DNA from: Flavobacteriales bacterium UBA4422
GTDB taxonomy: Bacteria > Bacteroidota > Bacteroidia > Flavobacteriales_G > Salibacteraceae
Length of the DNA: 64,000 nucleotides
Assembly (NCBI GenBank): GCA_002389645.1
Contig: DGQE01000012.1
Coordinates: 64,098-128,097 of the forward strand
Direction of reading: 5' to 3'
Part shown: piece by piece, positions 52,596 to 62,074 of the stretch
Layout of the letters: each line of letters opens with the position of its first letter
Position numbering within the stretch: the first letter of the stretch is position 1
Program-made: the position numbers and the translations under genes
The notes under the pieces: generated by a model
Told to the model about the DNA's origin: nothing
Database searches by the model: none
What the model saw: the letters and a program-made list of their open reading frames with translations, nothing else

Positions 52596-53613
52596 GTTCG
52601 AACATCCATACATGCTTTACCTGCTCTTGATTGTGCCATTGTTATGGCTAGGTCAGTTGTTCTATCAACGGTCTAGGAATAAGAAGCTCAGAGCCACGAT
52701 AGATTCAGAATTACAGCATAGAATAATGCCAATGGCTAGCAAAGCGAAGTCTTGGTTGAAGCTTTCCATTTATAGTTTAGCGCTTATTACATTCATCATA
52801 GGCATCGCGAACCCACAATTAGGTTCAAAAACAGAAGAGGTAAAAAGGCAAGGAATTGATCTGATGATTGCGTTGGATATATCGAACAGCATGAATGCTG
52901 AAGACCTTTCGCCTAATCGATTAGAACGCGCAAAAAGAAGTCTAAAGGAGTTGCTCACCTACCTCAAATCAGACAGAATAGGAATTGTAGTTTTCGCAGG
53001 TGAAGCATTTGTCCAACTGCCTATAACTACTGACTATTCAGCCGCCAAGTTATTCTTAGACAATATTCAACCAGACCTCATTGCCACGCAGGGAACCGAT
53101 ATTGGCAACGCCATAGGCCTATGTTTAAAATCTTTTGACTTTGAAAGTCCAACATCAAAGGCAATCATCGTTATTTCTGATGGAGAAAACCATGAAGAAG
53201 AGAGTATTTCAATGGCCGAAGAAGCAGCAGCGCAAGGAGTTGTAGTCCACACCATTGGAATGGGTTCAGCAGAAGGAGCACCGATTCCGATTTATCAAAG
53301 AGGAAAACGCTTAGGATTTAAGAAAAACCAAGAAGGTAATACTGTTGTTACGAAGTTGAATGAAGAAATGCTCGCTGAACTAGCCACAGTTACTGGTGGC
53401 ATCTTTGTGAGAGCATCCACTGCTGAAAGTGGAATGGCCTACATTTTTGACGAGGTTGAGCGTATGGAAAAAGTAGAAATAGGAACAAAAATTTACACCG
53501 ATTATGAAGATCGATTTCAGTATTTGTTGCTTCCTGCGTTAATTCTTCTAATCATCGAGTTAATAATTCCCAATACCAAATCATTTTGGTGGGAAAAACT
53601 GTTTGCTTCGTAG
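52588..53613 (+). CDS. batB: BatB, VWA-domain membrane protein
   Basis: A protein of 341 aa from the ATG at 52588 (MFRFEHPYMLYLLLIVPLLW), which overlaps the batA end by 8 nt; a GTG at 52576 is also possible. The VWA MIDAS motif is DISNSMNAEDLSPNR, with TQGTDIGNAIGL and VISDGENHEE. One N-terminal and one C-terminal membrane helix. It is a paralogue of batA with the same topology. Confidence 0.93.
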   Translation: MFRFEHPYMLYLLLIVPLLWLGQLFYQRSRNKKLRATIDSELQHRIMPMASKAKSWLKLSIYSLALITFIIGIANPQLGSKTEEVKRQGIDLMIALDISNSMNAEDLSPNRLERAKRSLKELLTYLKSDRIGIVVFAGEAFVQLPITTDYSAAKLFLDNIQPDLIATQGTDIGNAIGLCLKSFDFESPTSKAIIVISDGENHEEESISMAEEAAAQGVVVHTIGMGSAEGAPIPIYQRGKRLGFKKNQEGNTVVTKLNEEMLAELATVTGGIFVRASTAESGMAYIFDEVERMEKVEIGTKIYTDYEDRFQYLLLPALILLIIELIIPNTKSFWWEKLFAS

Positions 53614-53618
53614 TGAAA

Positions 53619-54389
53619 ATGAAAATCATATTTACGACATATCTGTTCAGTTTGATTGGCATGTATGCTTTTGCTCAGCATCAAAATCAGTTGTATCATG
53701 GAAACCAGTCATATTTAGATGGCGACTTTGATCAAGCGCAGATGCACTATCAAAAAGCACTATCAGGCGACCCAAATATTTATGAAGGAAACTTAAACTT
53801 AGGAAACACCAATTTCAGAAAACAGGATTTTGAAGGCGCTATTTCGCTGTATGAAAAAGCAGCAGACAATAGCACTGATGCTTTGAGAAAAGCGAAGGCG
53901 TTTCACAATTTAGGCAACACCTACTTGCAAAATCAAAAGATCGATGAAGCTATAGAAGCTTATAAGAATGCTCTTCGTGCAAACCCAAAATCAGATGAGA
54001 CCAGGTATAATTTAGCATATGCTCTGAATTTAAAACAACAGCAACAAGAGCAAGAGCAGGATAAAGATCAAGACCAAGAAAATCAAGATCAGAATAAGGA
54101 CAACAAGCAAGAGCAAGACGATAAAAACGAAGACGAAAAAGAGCAAGACAAGAATAAGGACAAGGAAGAACAGGATAAAGGGCAGAAAGAAAACAATGAT
54201 GAACAAGGTAAAAAAGACAAACCTGATCAAGGGGAGGAAAAAGAGCAAAAAGCCCAACCGAAACCAATAGAGCTATCGCCTCGTGAAGCTGAGCAAATGT
54301 TAGAAGCAGCAAAAAATGAAGATCAAAAACTTCAAATGCAATTGAGGAGACAGCAAGCAAAAACTAAAAGTATCGATAAAGACTGGTGA
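53619..54389 (+). CDS. batC: BatC, TPR protein with highly charged Q/D/E/K tail
   Basis: A protein of 256 aa from the ATG at 53619 (MKIIFTTYLFSLIGMYAFAQ, a signal peptide). Three TPR units follow (YHGNQSYLDGDFDQAQMHYQ, NLGNTNFRKQDFEGAISLYE, NLGNTYLQNQKIDEAIEAYK). Residues 139-215 are almost entirely Q, D, E, K and N. BatC is thought to bridge the BatA/B VWA complex. The stop overlaps the BatD start (GTGA). Confidence 0.9.
   Translation: MKIIFTTYLFSLIGMYAFAQHQNQLYHGNQSYLDGDFDQAQMHYQKALSGDPNIYEGNLNLGNTNFRKQDFEGAISLYEKAADNSTDALRKAKAFHNLGNTYLQNQKIDEAIEAYKNALRANPKSDETRYNLAYALNLKQQQQEQEQDKDQDQENQDQNKDNKQEQDDKNEDEKEQDKNKDKEEQDKGQKENNDEQGKKDKPDQGEEKEQKAQPKPIELSPREAEQMLEAAKNEDQKLQMQLRRQQAKTKSIDKDW
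54033..54263 (+). repeat. Low-complexity Q/D/E/K/N-coding tract in batC
   Basis: About 230 nt of AAG/CAA/GAT/GAA-rich quasi-repeats (for example CAAGAGCAAG and CAGGATAAAG) encode a 77-residue polar tract. It probably varies in length between strains. Confidence 0.6.
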
Positions 54390-56182
54390 GACTCATTGCT
54401 ATCATATCACTAATACTGTTAAACTTTAGCGCCTTTTCTCAGGCAATAACAGCTAAGGTTAACAGAACAACCTTATCTGTTGGAGACAATTTTCAAGTGA
54501 GTTTTGACATTGAAGGAGATGGCTCTAATTTCAGTGCACCATCATTCGAGGACTTCGGTGTTTTAAGTGGTCCAAACAAGTCTTCTAGCATGCAGTGGGT
54601 TAATGGCGAATTTTCAAGTAGCCTTTCCTACAGCTACATTCTTCGAGCTGTCAATGAAGGTGTGTTTACTATTCAACCGGCCTCGATTAAATTCAATGGA
54701 AACCTTGCTCAATCGACCCCAATCAAAATCAAAGTACTCCCATCTGGACAGCGCGCAGCCGCGCAACAGAAAACACAACGTCAGGGTCAACCAAGCACCC
54801 ATACAAATGTCAAACAATCGACAGAAGATCTATTTCTAAAGCTCTACGTAGACAAAAAGAAAGCCTACGTTGGAGAGCAAATTATAGCAACCTACTTGCT
54901 ATACATGAATACTCAAATTGTCAATTATTCTTCCTCTAGGCCTGTTTTCAATGGCTTTTACGCCCAAGAATTAGAAGTTGATCCTTCGGCTAGTCTAGTG
55001 AACGAAACCATCAACGGAAAGCAATACACTGTTGCTACCATGAAAAAAGTAGTTCTTACACCTCAAAAATCAGGTGAAATCATTGTTCCATCTTTAGACA
55101 TGGAAATGGTTATAAGAGTGGCGGACAAGCAAAGAAGAAGAAGCATGTTCGATCAATTTTTTGGCAGCTTCAAGAACGTGAAGGTTCAAGTGAAAAGTAA
55201 TGACGAAAAGATCAATGTTTCTCGTCTTCCAGCTCAAGGACAACCCAATGATTTCATTGGTGCGGTTGGTGAATTCAACCTGAAAACTGACATAGACAGA
55301 ACGGAAGTTGGTGTGAATGAAGCCATTAACCTAACGGTTAACCTTTCTGGAAAAGGAAACCTTGAATTAATCTCTTTGCCTAAGATTGAGTTTCCCACTG
55401 ATTTTGAGACCTACGATCCAAAAACAAAACAAGACATAAGTGTAACAGCCGCAGGCACAAAGGGAAAAAGAACATTTGAATATGTTCTTATTCCTCGATA
55501 CGCAGGGGAGTTCAAATTAAAACCTATCAGTTTCTCCTACTTCGACCCCAAATCCAAATCATACAAGCAGCTTTCGTCAGATCCTATTTCTCTCAACGTG
55601 CTAAAGGCAGATGGAGAATCATTGGCCAATGGAGCAGCGCATATCGCGCCTAAAAAGGAGGATGTTCAAATCATTGGAAAGGATATTCGATTCATAAAAA
55701 CAGATCTGCCAGAATTAAAGAGAAAAGAAAGCGGATTCTATAGATCCAATTTGTTTTACGCTCTCTCTACCCTTCCGTTTGTTGGAATGGGTGCATCTAT
55801 ATTCTTATTTGGATTCTTCAGATCTCAGAATTCTGATATTAATGCTCTAAAAAGTAAAAGAGCTGGAGGCATTGCCAAGAAGCATTTAGCAAAGGCAACG
55901 AAACTATTGAACGCAGAAAACGAACCATTTTATGATGCTATTTCTTTGGCCCTATTTGGATACATCTCTGACAAACTAGTCATTCCGTTCTCAGAGCTCA
56001 ATAGAGAAAAGATTGAAGAAACACTTGTTTCAAAAAAGGTTTCGCCAAATACGCAGGAAAAGCTTAAAAAAGCATTAGATGAATGTGAGATGGTTCGTTT
56101 TGCACCAGGAATTGTGCGAGGAAAAGAGGAGATGTTGAGTGCAAGCAAACAAATAATTGAAGAGCTAGAAGATGAACTTTAA
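54386..56182 (+). CDS. batD: BatD, oxygen-tolerance membrane protein
   Basis: A protein of 598 aa. Signal peptide, repeated Ig-like BatD domains (VNRTTLSVGDNFQVSFDIEG, DLFLKLYVDKKKAYVGEQI, LKTDIDRTEVGVNEAINLTV), a membrane helix near residue 455-475 and a C-terminal cytosolic helical domain. The start is GTG at 54386, overlapping the batC stop (GTGA). It overlaps batE by 11 nt. Confidence 0.92.
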   Translation: MRLIAIISLILLNFSAFSQAITAKVNRTTLSVGDNFQVSFDIEGDGSNFSAPSFEDFGVLSGPNKSSSMQWVNGEFSSSLSYSYILRAVNEGVFTIQPASIKFNGNLAQSTPIKIKVLPSGQRAAAQQKTQRQGQPSTHTNVKQSTEDLFLKLYVDKKKAYVGEQIIATYLLYMNTQIVNYSSSRPVFNGFYAQELEVDPSASLVNETINGKQYTVATMKKVVLTPQKSGEIIVPSLDMEMVIRVADKQRRRSMFDQFFGSFKNVKVQVKSNDEKINVSRLPAQGQPNDFIGAVGEFNLKTDIDRTEVGVNEAINLTVNLSGKGNLELISLPKIEFPTDFETYDPKTKQDISVTAAGTKGKRTFEYVLIPRYAGEFKLKPISFSYFDPKSKSYKQLSSDPISLNVLKADGESLANGAAHIAPKKEDVQIIGKDIRFIKTDLPELKRKESGFYRSNLFYALSTLPFVGMGASIFLFGFFRSQNSDINALKSKRAGGIAKKHLAKATKLLNAENEPFYDAISLALFGYISDKLVIPFSELNREKIEETLVSKKVSPNTQEKLKKALDECEMVRFAPGIVRGKEEMLSASKQIIEELEDEL

Positions 56183-56939
56183 GGCTTTAATCATATTCGT
56201 TTTTAGCGTTATTGGAACATGCCATTGCTCCATGGCTAATGAGGGTCATTATGAAGATATATATGCAGAAGCCAATAATGTTTATAAAGCAGGAAACTAT
56301 GACTCTGCGCAGGTTCTTTATAGCGAAATCATTCAAAACGGAATGGTTTCTTCAGACTTGTTTTATAATCTAGGAAATACATTTTTCAAAAAAGGCAATA
56401 TTCCTGAAGCGATTCTTTTCTTCGAGCGTGCATTGAGGTTGGCACCGAATGATGAAGATATTCGATACAATTTAGCTATAGCCAATACTTACATCACCGA
56501 TAAAATAACGCCTCTAGACAATATGTTCTTGGCCAAATGGTGGGAATCAATTACATACTCTTTCTCGTTAACAGCTTGGTCAATTATCTTCATTTGTTTA
56601 CTTTTTATTGCTGCCGGGCTAATAACCATGTACGTTGTTTCAAGCCGAAGAAAAGTCAAGCAATTAGGACTAATTGGTGGTGTATTAGTTTTTGGTGTTT
56701 CTATTTTGGTGATTCTATTAACCAATTCAGCCTTTAACAAATTAAATGCAGAACAGGCAATAGTGTTTGCACCAACAGTTAATGTAAAGAGTGCCCCAGG
56801 CCTAAATTCTACCGATCAATTCGTTATTCACGAGGGTTTGAAGGTGGAAATTCTCGACAGCGATGGTGATTGGACACGTATTCGCTTAAGCGATGGGAAT
56901 TCAGGCTGGCTGCTATCTCAATCGATAGAGCGCATATAA
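56172..56939 (+). CDS. batE: BatE, TPR and SH3 membrane protein
   Basis: A protein of 255 aa. Signal peptide, two TPR units (YAEANNVYKAGNYDSAQVLY, YNLGNTFFKKGNIPEAILFF), two membrane helices (about 134-158 and 167-183), then a bacterial SH3 domain (VNVKSAPGL, VEILDSDGDWTRIRLSDGNSGWLL). It ends the bat operon. Confidence 0.92.
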   Translation: MNFKALIIFVFSVIGTCHCSMANEGHYEDIYAEANNVYKAGNYDSAQVLYSEIIQNGMVSSDLFYNLGNTFFKKGNIPEAILFFERALRLAPNDEDIRYNLAIANTYITDKITPLDNMFLAKWWESITYSFSLTAWSIIFICLLFIAAGLITMYVVSSRRKVKQLGLIGGVLVFGVSILVILLTNSAFNKLNAEQAIVFAPTVNVKSAPGLNSTDQFVIHEGLKVEILDSDGDWTRIRLSDGNSGWLLSQSIERI

Positions 56940-56997
56940 CTGTCGAAAATTAAGCGATTATCTCATTGAAGCGGATAACAATCCGAGCTTTAAGAGT

Positions 56998-57005
56998 TAC
57001 TTTCG
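56998..57005 (+). promoter_or_regulatory. -7-like box TACTTTCG of ilvE
   Basis: A TAnnTTCG variant, 26 nt before the ATG at 57032. The 12-mer TACTTTCGCGCC is nearly the same as at 17085 and 12765. Confidence 0.5.
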
Positions 57006-57031
57006 CGCCAACTTTAAAGCAATGTATTATC

Positions 57032-58096
57032 ATGATTAATACCCTTGATATAGAGATTAACAAAGCATCAGAATCACGGCTAAGCCAAGTAGACTTTGAT
57101 AATCTACCTTTTGGGAAAGTATTTGCCGATCACATGTTAGTGGCAAAATACGAGGATGGAGCCTGGTCAAGGGCGAGCATACAACCATACGGAGACATCA
57201 GTTTATCTCCAGCTTCTTCTATGATTCATTATGGTCAATCAATTTTTGAAGGTTTAAAAGCGTTCAAAAATGAAAACAATGACGTGCTCATTTTTAGACC
57301 TGAAGAAAACTGGAAGCGAATGAATGCTTCAGCTATTAGAATGTGCATGCCTGAAATACCCAAGGATATTTTTCTCGAAGGTCTGCGCCAATTAATTGAC
57401 TTGGACCGAAATTGGGTTCCAAACAACTCGGAAAGTGCGCTTTATATTCGTCCATTCTTATTTGCAACTGATGCGTTATTAGGAGTAAGACCTTCAGACA
57501 CGTATATGTTCATGATAATCACGGCTCCTGTTGGACCGTACTACATGAAGCCCTTGCACTTGAAAATCGAAACTGAATATACAAGAGCAGCAATGGGTGG
57601 CGTTGGATCTGCAAAAGCTGCAGGTAATTATGGCGCAGCTATGTACCCTGCCATGATGGCTCAAAAAGAAGGTATTGACCAATTGATTTGGACTGATGCC
57701 AAAGAGCATAAATACTTAGAGGAAGCAGGAACAATGAATATGATGGTTGTTATTAATGACACATTAATAACACCTCCGCTCAAATCAACTATTCTTCCTG
57801 GTATTACACGGAAGAGCTTCCTAGAACTAACGAAAGAAGCTGGATTTAAAGTTGAAGAAAGATCTATTACCGCTGATGAAGTGATTTCAGCGGTAGGAAC
57901 CGGAGAACTGAAAGAATTATTCGGTGTTGGAACCGCAGCCACTACAGCCCAAGTTGAGAAATTAACTTTTGAGGGAAAATCTTACGACTTACCTTCTAGT
58001 GAACATCGCGTGATTTCAAATCAAATAGGACAAAAATTACTGAGGATTAAGAAGGGAATTGATCCTGATACGCACGAATGGAACATGACTGTTTAA
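57032..58096 (+). CDS. ilvE: Branched-chain amino acid aminotransferase
   Basis: A protein of 354 aa from the ATG at 57032 (MINTLDIEINKASESRLSQV); a longer reading would include the promoter. Class IV fold: YGQSIFEGLKAFKNEN, PLHLKIETEYTRAAMGGVGSAKAAGNYGAA with the PLP-binding Lys in the SAKAAGNY segment, EEAGTMNMM and TILPGITRKSFLEL. It interconverts branched-chain amino acids and 2-oxoacids in the cytosol. The stop overlaps the stop of the convergent small gene. Confidence 0.94.
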   Translation: MINTLDIEINKASESRLSQVDFDNLPFGKVFADHMLVAKYEDGAWSRASIQPYGDISLSPASSMIHYGQSIFEGLKAFKNENNDVLIFRPEENWKRMNASAIRMCMPEIPKDIFLEGLRQLIDLDRNWVPNNSESALYIRPFLFATDALLGVRPSDTYMFMIITAPVGPYYMKPLHLKIETEYTRAAMGGVGSAKAAGNYGAAMYPAMMAQKEGIDQLIWTDAKEHKYLEEAGTMNMMVVINDTLITPPLKSTILPGITRKSFLELTKEAGFKVEERSITADEVISAVGTGELKELFGVGTAATTAQVEKLTFEGKSYDLPSSEHRVISNQIGQKLLRIKKGIDPDTHEWNMTV

Positions 58097-58413
58097 GCGG
58101 CTTTTGTTTTTTGTTGTTCAATTTCTTTGAGAAAGGACCTAAGCAGTTCTAATTCTAGTTTATCGTTTCGCCTCTTGCGTTTCAGTTCTAAACCGATATT
58201 TCGCACTTCAACGATCAACTCAGTTCCTTGATTAAGTTTAATTAATCGAGCATTCAGATGCTTTGAAAATTTAAACCTAGATTCCATCACAGCTTCTATT
58301 TCAAAATTGTGATTATCACAATGAAGAAATGAGTACTCTGCACTTTCAATAACCTTTTTCAGGATGGTAAAGGATTCTTGACTTCGTGGATAGTTGAATA
58401 CTGCACTTTTCAT
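58093..58413 (-). CDS. Hypothetical basic protein, 106 aa
   Basis: I do not recognise a family. The protein has no signal peptide or membrane helix. The central part predicts beta strands (YSFLHCDNHNFEIEAVMESRFK, TELIVEVRN) and the C-terminus a basic helix (KRKRRNDKLELELLRSFLKEIEQQKTK). It is monocistronic. Coding potential is supported by normal codon use and an ATG start. Its stop is shared with ilvE (TTAA). Confidence 0.6.
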   Translation of the reverse strand: MKSAVFNYPRSQESFTILKKVIESAEYSFLHCDNHNFEIEAVMESRFKFSKHLNARLIKLNQGTELIVEVRNIGLELKRKRRNDKLELELLRSFLKEIEQQKTKAA

Positions 58414-58494
58414 TTATGTTTCAAAGGACGCTCATTTTTATTATGAGAAGTTTAATTAGGCGTGAATTATTTGATTGACTAATTTGCTATTGAA

Positions 58495-59382
58495 TTGGGG
58501 TTGAATTATAACATATCTGGTGCAGGGGAAACGCTGGTTTTTGTGCATGGTGCTTTCATCAATTCTGAAATCTGGATGCATCAGAAATCAGAGTTTGCAA
58601 AGGACTATCAAGTGATTACCATTGATCTTCCTTCGCATGGAAAATCCTCACCACAAGTTACAGAGGAGTATCATGTTGAAGATTTCTCACACACAGTCAT
58701 TGAGCTACTAGACAAGTTGAGCATTAAGGAATTCACTATCATTGGCCTTTCTCTAGGAGCGATGATTGCTCAATGCATTGCTTCAAAACTCCCCTATCGC
58801 ACAAAAGGAATTGTACTCGTTGGCAGTTCTGCGTCAATGAGATTAAGCCTTCTTGAAAAAACAATAACGGCTTTTTTATTCCCTAAATGGTTAGCCATGT
58901 GGCTTTTTGGAAAACTAACCATAAAGCAGTTTTTGAAACTTTCATTTATGATGACATGGTTTATGAGAGGCAATAAATGGCTCGGAGGACCAGACACAAG
59001 ACAAAAGATCAGAGAGAGTATTCAAATGATTCAGCGATCTGAAATCAAAAAGATATATGCGGCTGTGCATACCTTCCGTAAGCAAAATTTAAAATCAGGA
59101 ACCTACCCTGTGATGCTAATCAACGGACAGTATGATTCACCGGTTATTCATTACCACTCATTCTATTTAAAAAAGGAACTCCAGGATAGAGCGAGTATTT
59201 ACACCGTACCCAATACAGGACATGCGTGTAATTTTGATAATCACGAAGGATTCAACAGTATGTTAAGAGAATGGCTTGAAGAGAAGAATATTGTAGCAGA
59301 AGAAGGAAAACTAATTCCTATCAACGAAACAAATTATACTTCAGAATACAATAAATGGCGCGGAAACCGTCTCGCCAATTGA
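58495..59382 (+). CDS. Alpha/beta hydrolase
   Basis: A protein of about 295 aa. VFVHGAFINSEIW (oxyanion), IIGLSLGAMIAQ with Ser in GLSLG as nucleophile, NGQYDSPV (acid) and NTGHACNF (His) give a complete triad. There is no ATG start; TTG at 58495 or 58501 (LNYNISGAGETLVF) fits the fold. The last 62 nt overlap the convergent GT2 gene. The substrate is unknown. Confidence 0.85.
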   Translation: MGLNYNISGAGETLVFVHGAFINSEIWMHQKSEFAKDYQVITIDLPSHGKSSPQVTEEYHVEDFSHTVIELLDKLSIKEFTIIGLSLGAMIAQCIASKLPYRTKGIVLVGSSASMRLSLLEKTITAFLFPKWLAMWLFGKLTIKQFLKLSFMMTWFMRGNKWLGGPDTRQKIRESIQMIQRSEIKKIYAAVHTFRKQNLKSGTYPVMLINGQYDSPVIHYHSFYLKKELQDRASIYTVPNTGHACNFDNHEGFNSMLREWLEEKNIVAEEGKLIPINETNYTSEYNKWRGNRLAN

Positions 59383-60031
59383 TCTTTTTTCCTTCCGCAA
59401 AGGTCCGTCCATAATAGGATATTCCCACTTCGTAGATTCTCACCTTTTTAATTCGAGCAAACTTAGCCGTAATCTCTGGCTCTATTCCAAATCGATTCTC
59501 CTCGAGAGTGAATTGCTGTAGCAATTCTCTTCTAAACATTTTATAGCAGGTTTCCATATCTGTCAAGTTCAAATCAGTAAACATGTTCGACAAAAACGTC
59601 AAAAACTTATTACCGATACTGTGCCAAAAGAACAATATGCGATGTGGATTACCTCCTATAAAACGGCTTCCATAAACAACATCTGCTAAACCTAAAGAAA
59701 TTGGTTTCAACAAAACATTATACTCCTCAGGGTCGTACTCTAAATCAGCATCTTGAATAACAATAACATCACCTGTTGCTTCATCAAAACCACGTCTTAT
59801 TGCAGCACCTTTGCCCATATTCTTTGGTTGATCAAAGTACTTAATAGGACTATCTGGATTAGCGTTAATGAATTTTTGAATCGCTCCTTTTGTATCATCA
59901 GAAGAGGCATCGTCTACAATAATGATCTCCTTTTCGATGTCGTTCATCAACACAACCATAACCACCTTAGTAAGGATTAAATGGATTGTGTTAGCTTCAT
60001 TATAAGCCGGTATTACGATAGATAATTTCAT
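59321..60031 (-). CDS. Dolichol/polyprenol-phosphate mannosyltransferase-like GT2
   Basis: A protein of 236 aa. MKLSIVIPAYNEANTIHLIL, IIVDDASSDDT, GKGAAIRRGFDEATGDVIVIQDADLEYDP and DMETCYKMFRRELL are typical of DPM1-like transferases, which load sugar onto a polyprenyl phosphate at the inner membrane. No membrane helix is present. The ATG at 60031 lies 8 nt after a TATATTCG box. Confidence 0.9.
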   Translation of the reverse strand: MKLSIVIPAYNEANTIHLILTKVVMVVLMNDIEKEIIIVDDASSDDTKGAIQKFINANPDSPIKYFDQPKNMGKGAAIRRGFDEATGDVIVIQDADLEYDPEEYNVLLKPISLGLADVVYGSRFIGGNPHRILFFWHSIGNKFLTFLSNMFTDLNLTDMETCYKMFRRELLQQFTLEENRFGIEPEITAKFARIKKVRIYEVGISYYGRTFAEGKKINWRDGFRAIYCILKYNLFR

Positions 60032-60039
60032 TCGGATGG

Positions 60040-60047
60040 CGAATATA
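60040..60047 (-). promoter_or_regulatory. -7-like box TATATTCG of the GT2 gene
   Basis: A TAnnTTCG variant on the minus strand, 8 nt before the ATG at 60031. Confidence 0.4.
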
Positions 60048-60078
60048 ATGTATAGCGGTACGTTAGTATTCCTAATCT

Positions 60079-60086
60079 TATTTTTG
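60079..60086 (+). promoter_or_regulatory. -7 box TATTTTTG of lipoprotein copy E
   Basis: An exact TAnnTTTG match with five bases (CATAC) before the ATG at 60092. It is divergent from the GT2 promoter. Confidence 0.6.
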
Positions 60087-60091
60087 CATAC

Positions 60092-60298
60092 ATGAAGGCG
60101 CGGCTAATTTTCACTTTTGCTCTATTAATAATCTTCACTGCTTCATGCAATAGATGTTATGAATGCACCGTGCAAACTGATGATTTTGGCCCAGTGAGTA
60201 AAAACGTTTGTGGCAAAGAAAGAACCATCTCTGGGTTGATCAATGAACTTGAATCAGACACCGTAGGGAACGGACCATGGGTCTGCGAAAAAATCTAA
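60092..60298 (+). CDS. Small cysteine-rich lipoprotein, copy E
   Basis: A protein of 68 aa. Lipobox FTASC, lipid Cys19. The mature part begins NRCYECTV, as in copies A and B, then has NVCGKERT and ends WVCEKI: four non-lipid Cys. The spacing between the first pair (CYxC) is the same as in copies A and B. It has its own promoter and is not near the 30-35 kb cluster. Its stop is shared with the convergent DUF349 gene. Confidence 0.75.
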   Translation: MKARLIFTFALLIIFTASCNRCYECTVQTDDFGPVSKNVCGKERTISGLINELESDTVGNGPWVCEKI

Positions 60299-62064
60299 GG
60301 CTCAGCACTCGCCTCTGAGGAACTATCTTCTGATTTTTCGGCCTCTTTTTTTATTCCCTTAATCGTAAGGTCAATTTGCTTTTTACGCGATTTCAATTCT
60401 GCAATTTCTTTATTGACTGCTTCAATTCGCTTCAGCACTTCAGCCTTCAATGGATTAGAATCATTGGAAAACTTGAAAAAATCTAACTTCCCCTCTTCTT
60501 GAGCTAAAGAAGTTTGAGCTTCTCTGATTTTTTGACCAATTCTGTTACGCTCAGAAACTAAAGCATCTTCTGCGTTGTCATCCGTTGCAAGCATTTCAAG
60601 TTTGCTCTCGAATCGTTTCTTAGCTAAATCTTGTTTTGAAATACCCAATGACTCATAGGCCTTACCTATTACATCTTCAAATACGTTTTCAACTTTACCT
60701 TTTGCTTTGTACTCAACATTTCCTATTGTAGACCATTCTGTTCTCCATTCAGAAATTATAGCTTCTCCTTTTTCTTTGATTCCAGCCTTCACAGATTCGG
60801 AAAACTTAGTTAATAAAGCCTCTTTCGCCTTAAGGTTTTCTTTAGCTTCCTTGATAAACGCTTCCTCTTCCTTCTTCTTTCGATTGAAGAAATCGTCACA
60901 GTATTTTCTAAACTCTTTAAAAAGCTTATACTCTTCCTGTGGGAGCACTCTTCCAGCAGTTTTCCATTCACGCTGTAAGCCTTTCAGTTGATTGGCTATG
61001 GCAACTCGGTCGTCACCTTTATAAATCTCCTTAGCCTTTTCGATCAGGCTTTGCTTCTTGGCTTTCGCTTTTTCAAACTCAACATTGCTGGCCTTCAAAA
61101 ACGCATCCCTATTCGCAAAATAAGCATCACAAGCTTTTCTGAATTCATTCCAAACTTTATCATTTTTACCTCTTCCAGCATAGCCAATTTTCTTCCACTG
61201 CTTTTGCAAGTCAATAATCTCCTTCGTCCAGGATTGAACGTTTTTAATATCCTCTAAATTTCTGAGTGATATCTCTTCCACTTTCGCCACCATTTCTTTT
61301 TTTAGCTTGAAATGGCCTTCATGCTCGTCTTTTACTTCTTTTCTATGCTCTCTTATTCGGTCAAAAACTTTGCTGACTGCCTCTTTAAAGCTATCGCGAA
61401 TCTTATCCCATTCTTCCTGGAAAGTCGGCCCAATTTTATCCCACTCATCCAAATATTGATGGATCAAAAAATCAACCTGATTGATGGATTTTTCCTGCTC
61501 TAAAAGAGCAATCTTTTCAATTATCTCTTCTTTTAGCTCTTGATTCTTTTTGAGATCATTTATCTGTAACTCTCTGTATATATTGATGTTGTAATAAAAC
61601 AACTCAATTAATCTACTGTACTCAGCCTGTAAATCTCTGCGCTCAGCATTAGGTACTGGCCCCATTTCGTTCCACTTTTGCTTAATGGCATTAAAGTGTT
61701 TATAGGCTTTTCCAATATTCTCTTCGTCTTGAATCAAAGAATGAAGCTCAGCAATCAAAGCTTTCTTTTCGCTCAGGTTAGTTGCCTCTTTCTCTCTTCT
61801 TTGTTTATCTAAGGCTTTTCTTTTGTCGTGATATATCGAAACCAATTCCTCAAAGCGAATGTCTTCAGGTTCATTCTTGTAGTCGAACTCATCTTCCTTC
61901 GCGTCTTCCCGCTCATTAATAAATGCGGCCAATTGCGCCTTTAGTGTTTCTTCTTTCAATGCCTTATAACTAGCATTATACTGATCAATTCGATCACGAT
62001 TAGGAGCAAAAGACTCATCTGCTATCCAACCCTGAAGTTCATCTACGATTTCTTGTTTTGACAT
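60295..62064 (-). CDS. DUF349 repeat protein
   Basis: A protein of 589 aa, almost all charged alpha-helix, with about five DUF349 units (KHFNAIKQKWNEMGPVPNAER, QYLDEWDKIGPTFQEEWDKI, DLQKQWKKIGYAGRGKNDKVW, GLQREWKTAGRVLPQEEYKLF). The segments 480-589 are coiled coil. It is cytosolic. DUF349 proteins are abundant in Bacteroidota with no settled function. Confidence 0.9.
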   Translation of the reverse strand: MSKQEIVDELQGWIADESFAPNRDRIDQYNASYKALKEETLKAQLAAFINEREDAKEDEFDYKNEPEDIRFEELVSIYHDKRKALDKQRREKEATNLSEKKALIAELHSLIQDEENIGKAYKHFNAIKQKWNEMGPVPNAERRDLQAEYSRLIELFYYNINIYRELQINDLKKNQELKEEIIEKIALLEQEKSINQVDFLIHQYLDEWDKIGPTFQEEWDKIRDSFKEAVSKVFDRIREHRKEVKDEHEGHFKLKKEMVAKVEEISLRNLEDIKNVQSWTKEIIDLQKQWKKIGYAGRGKNDKVWNEFRKACDAYFANRDAFLKASNVEFEKAKAKKQSLIEKAKEIYKGDDRVAIANQLKGLQREWKTAGRVLPQEEYKLFKEFRKYCDDFFNRKKKEEEAFIKEAKENLKAKEALLTKFSESVKAGIKEKGEAIISEWRTEWSTIGNVEYKAKGKVENVFEDVIGKAYESLGISKQDLAKKRFESKLEMLATDDNAEDALVSERNRIGQKIREAQTSLAQEEGKLDFFKFSNDSNPLKAEVLKRIEAVNKEIAELKSRKKQIDLTIKGIKKEAEKSEDSSSEASAEP

Positions 62065-62074
62065 CGTTACCTAA

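Noticed and set aside
54030..54257. Leu/Phe/Val-rich antisense frame in batC
   Set aside because: It mirrors the low-complexity Q/D/E/K tract and has no protein-like pattern.
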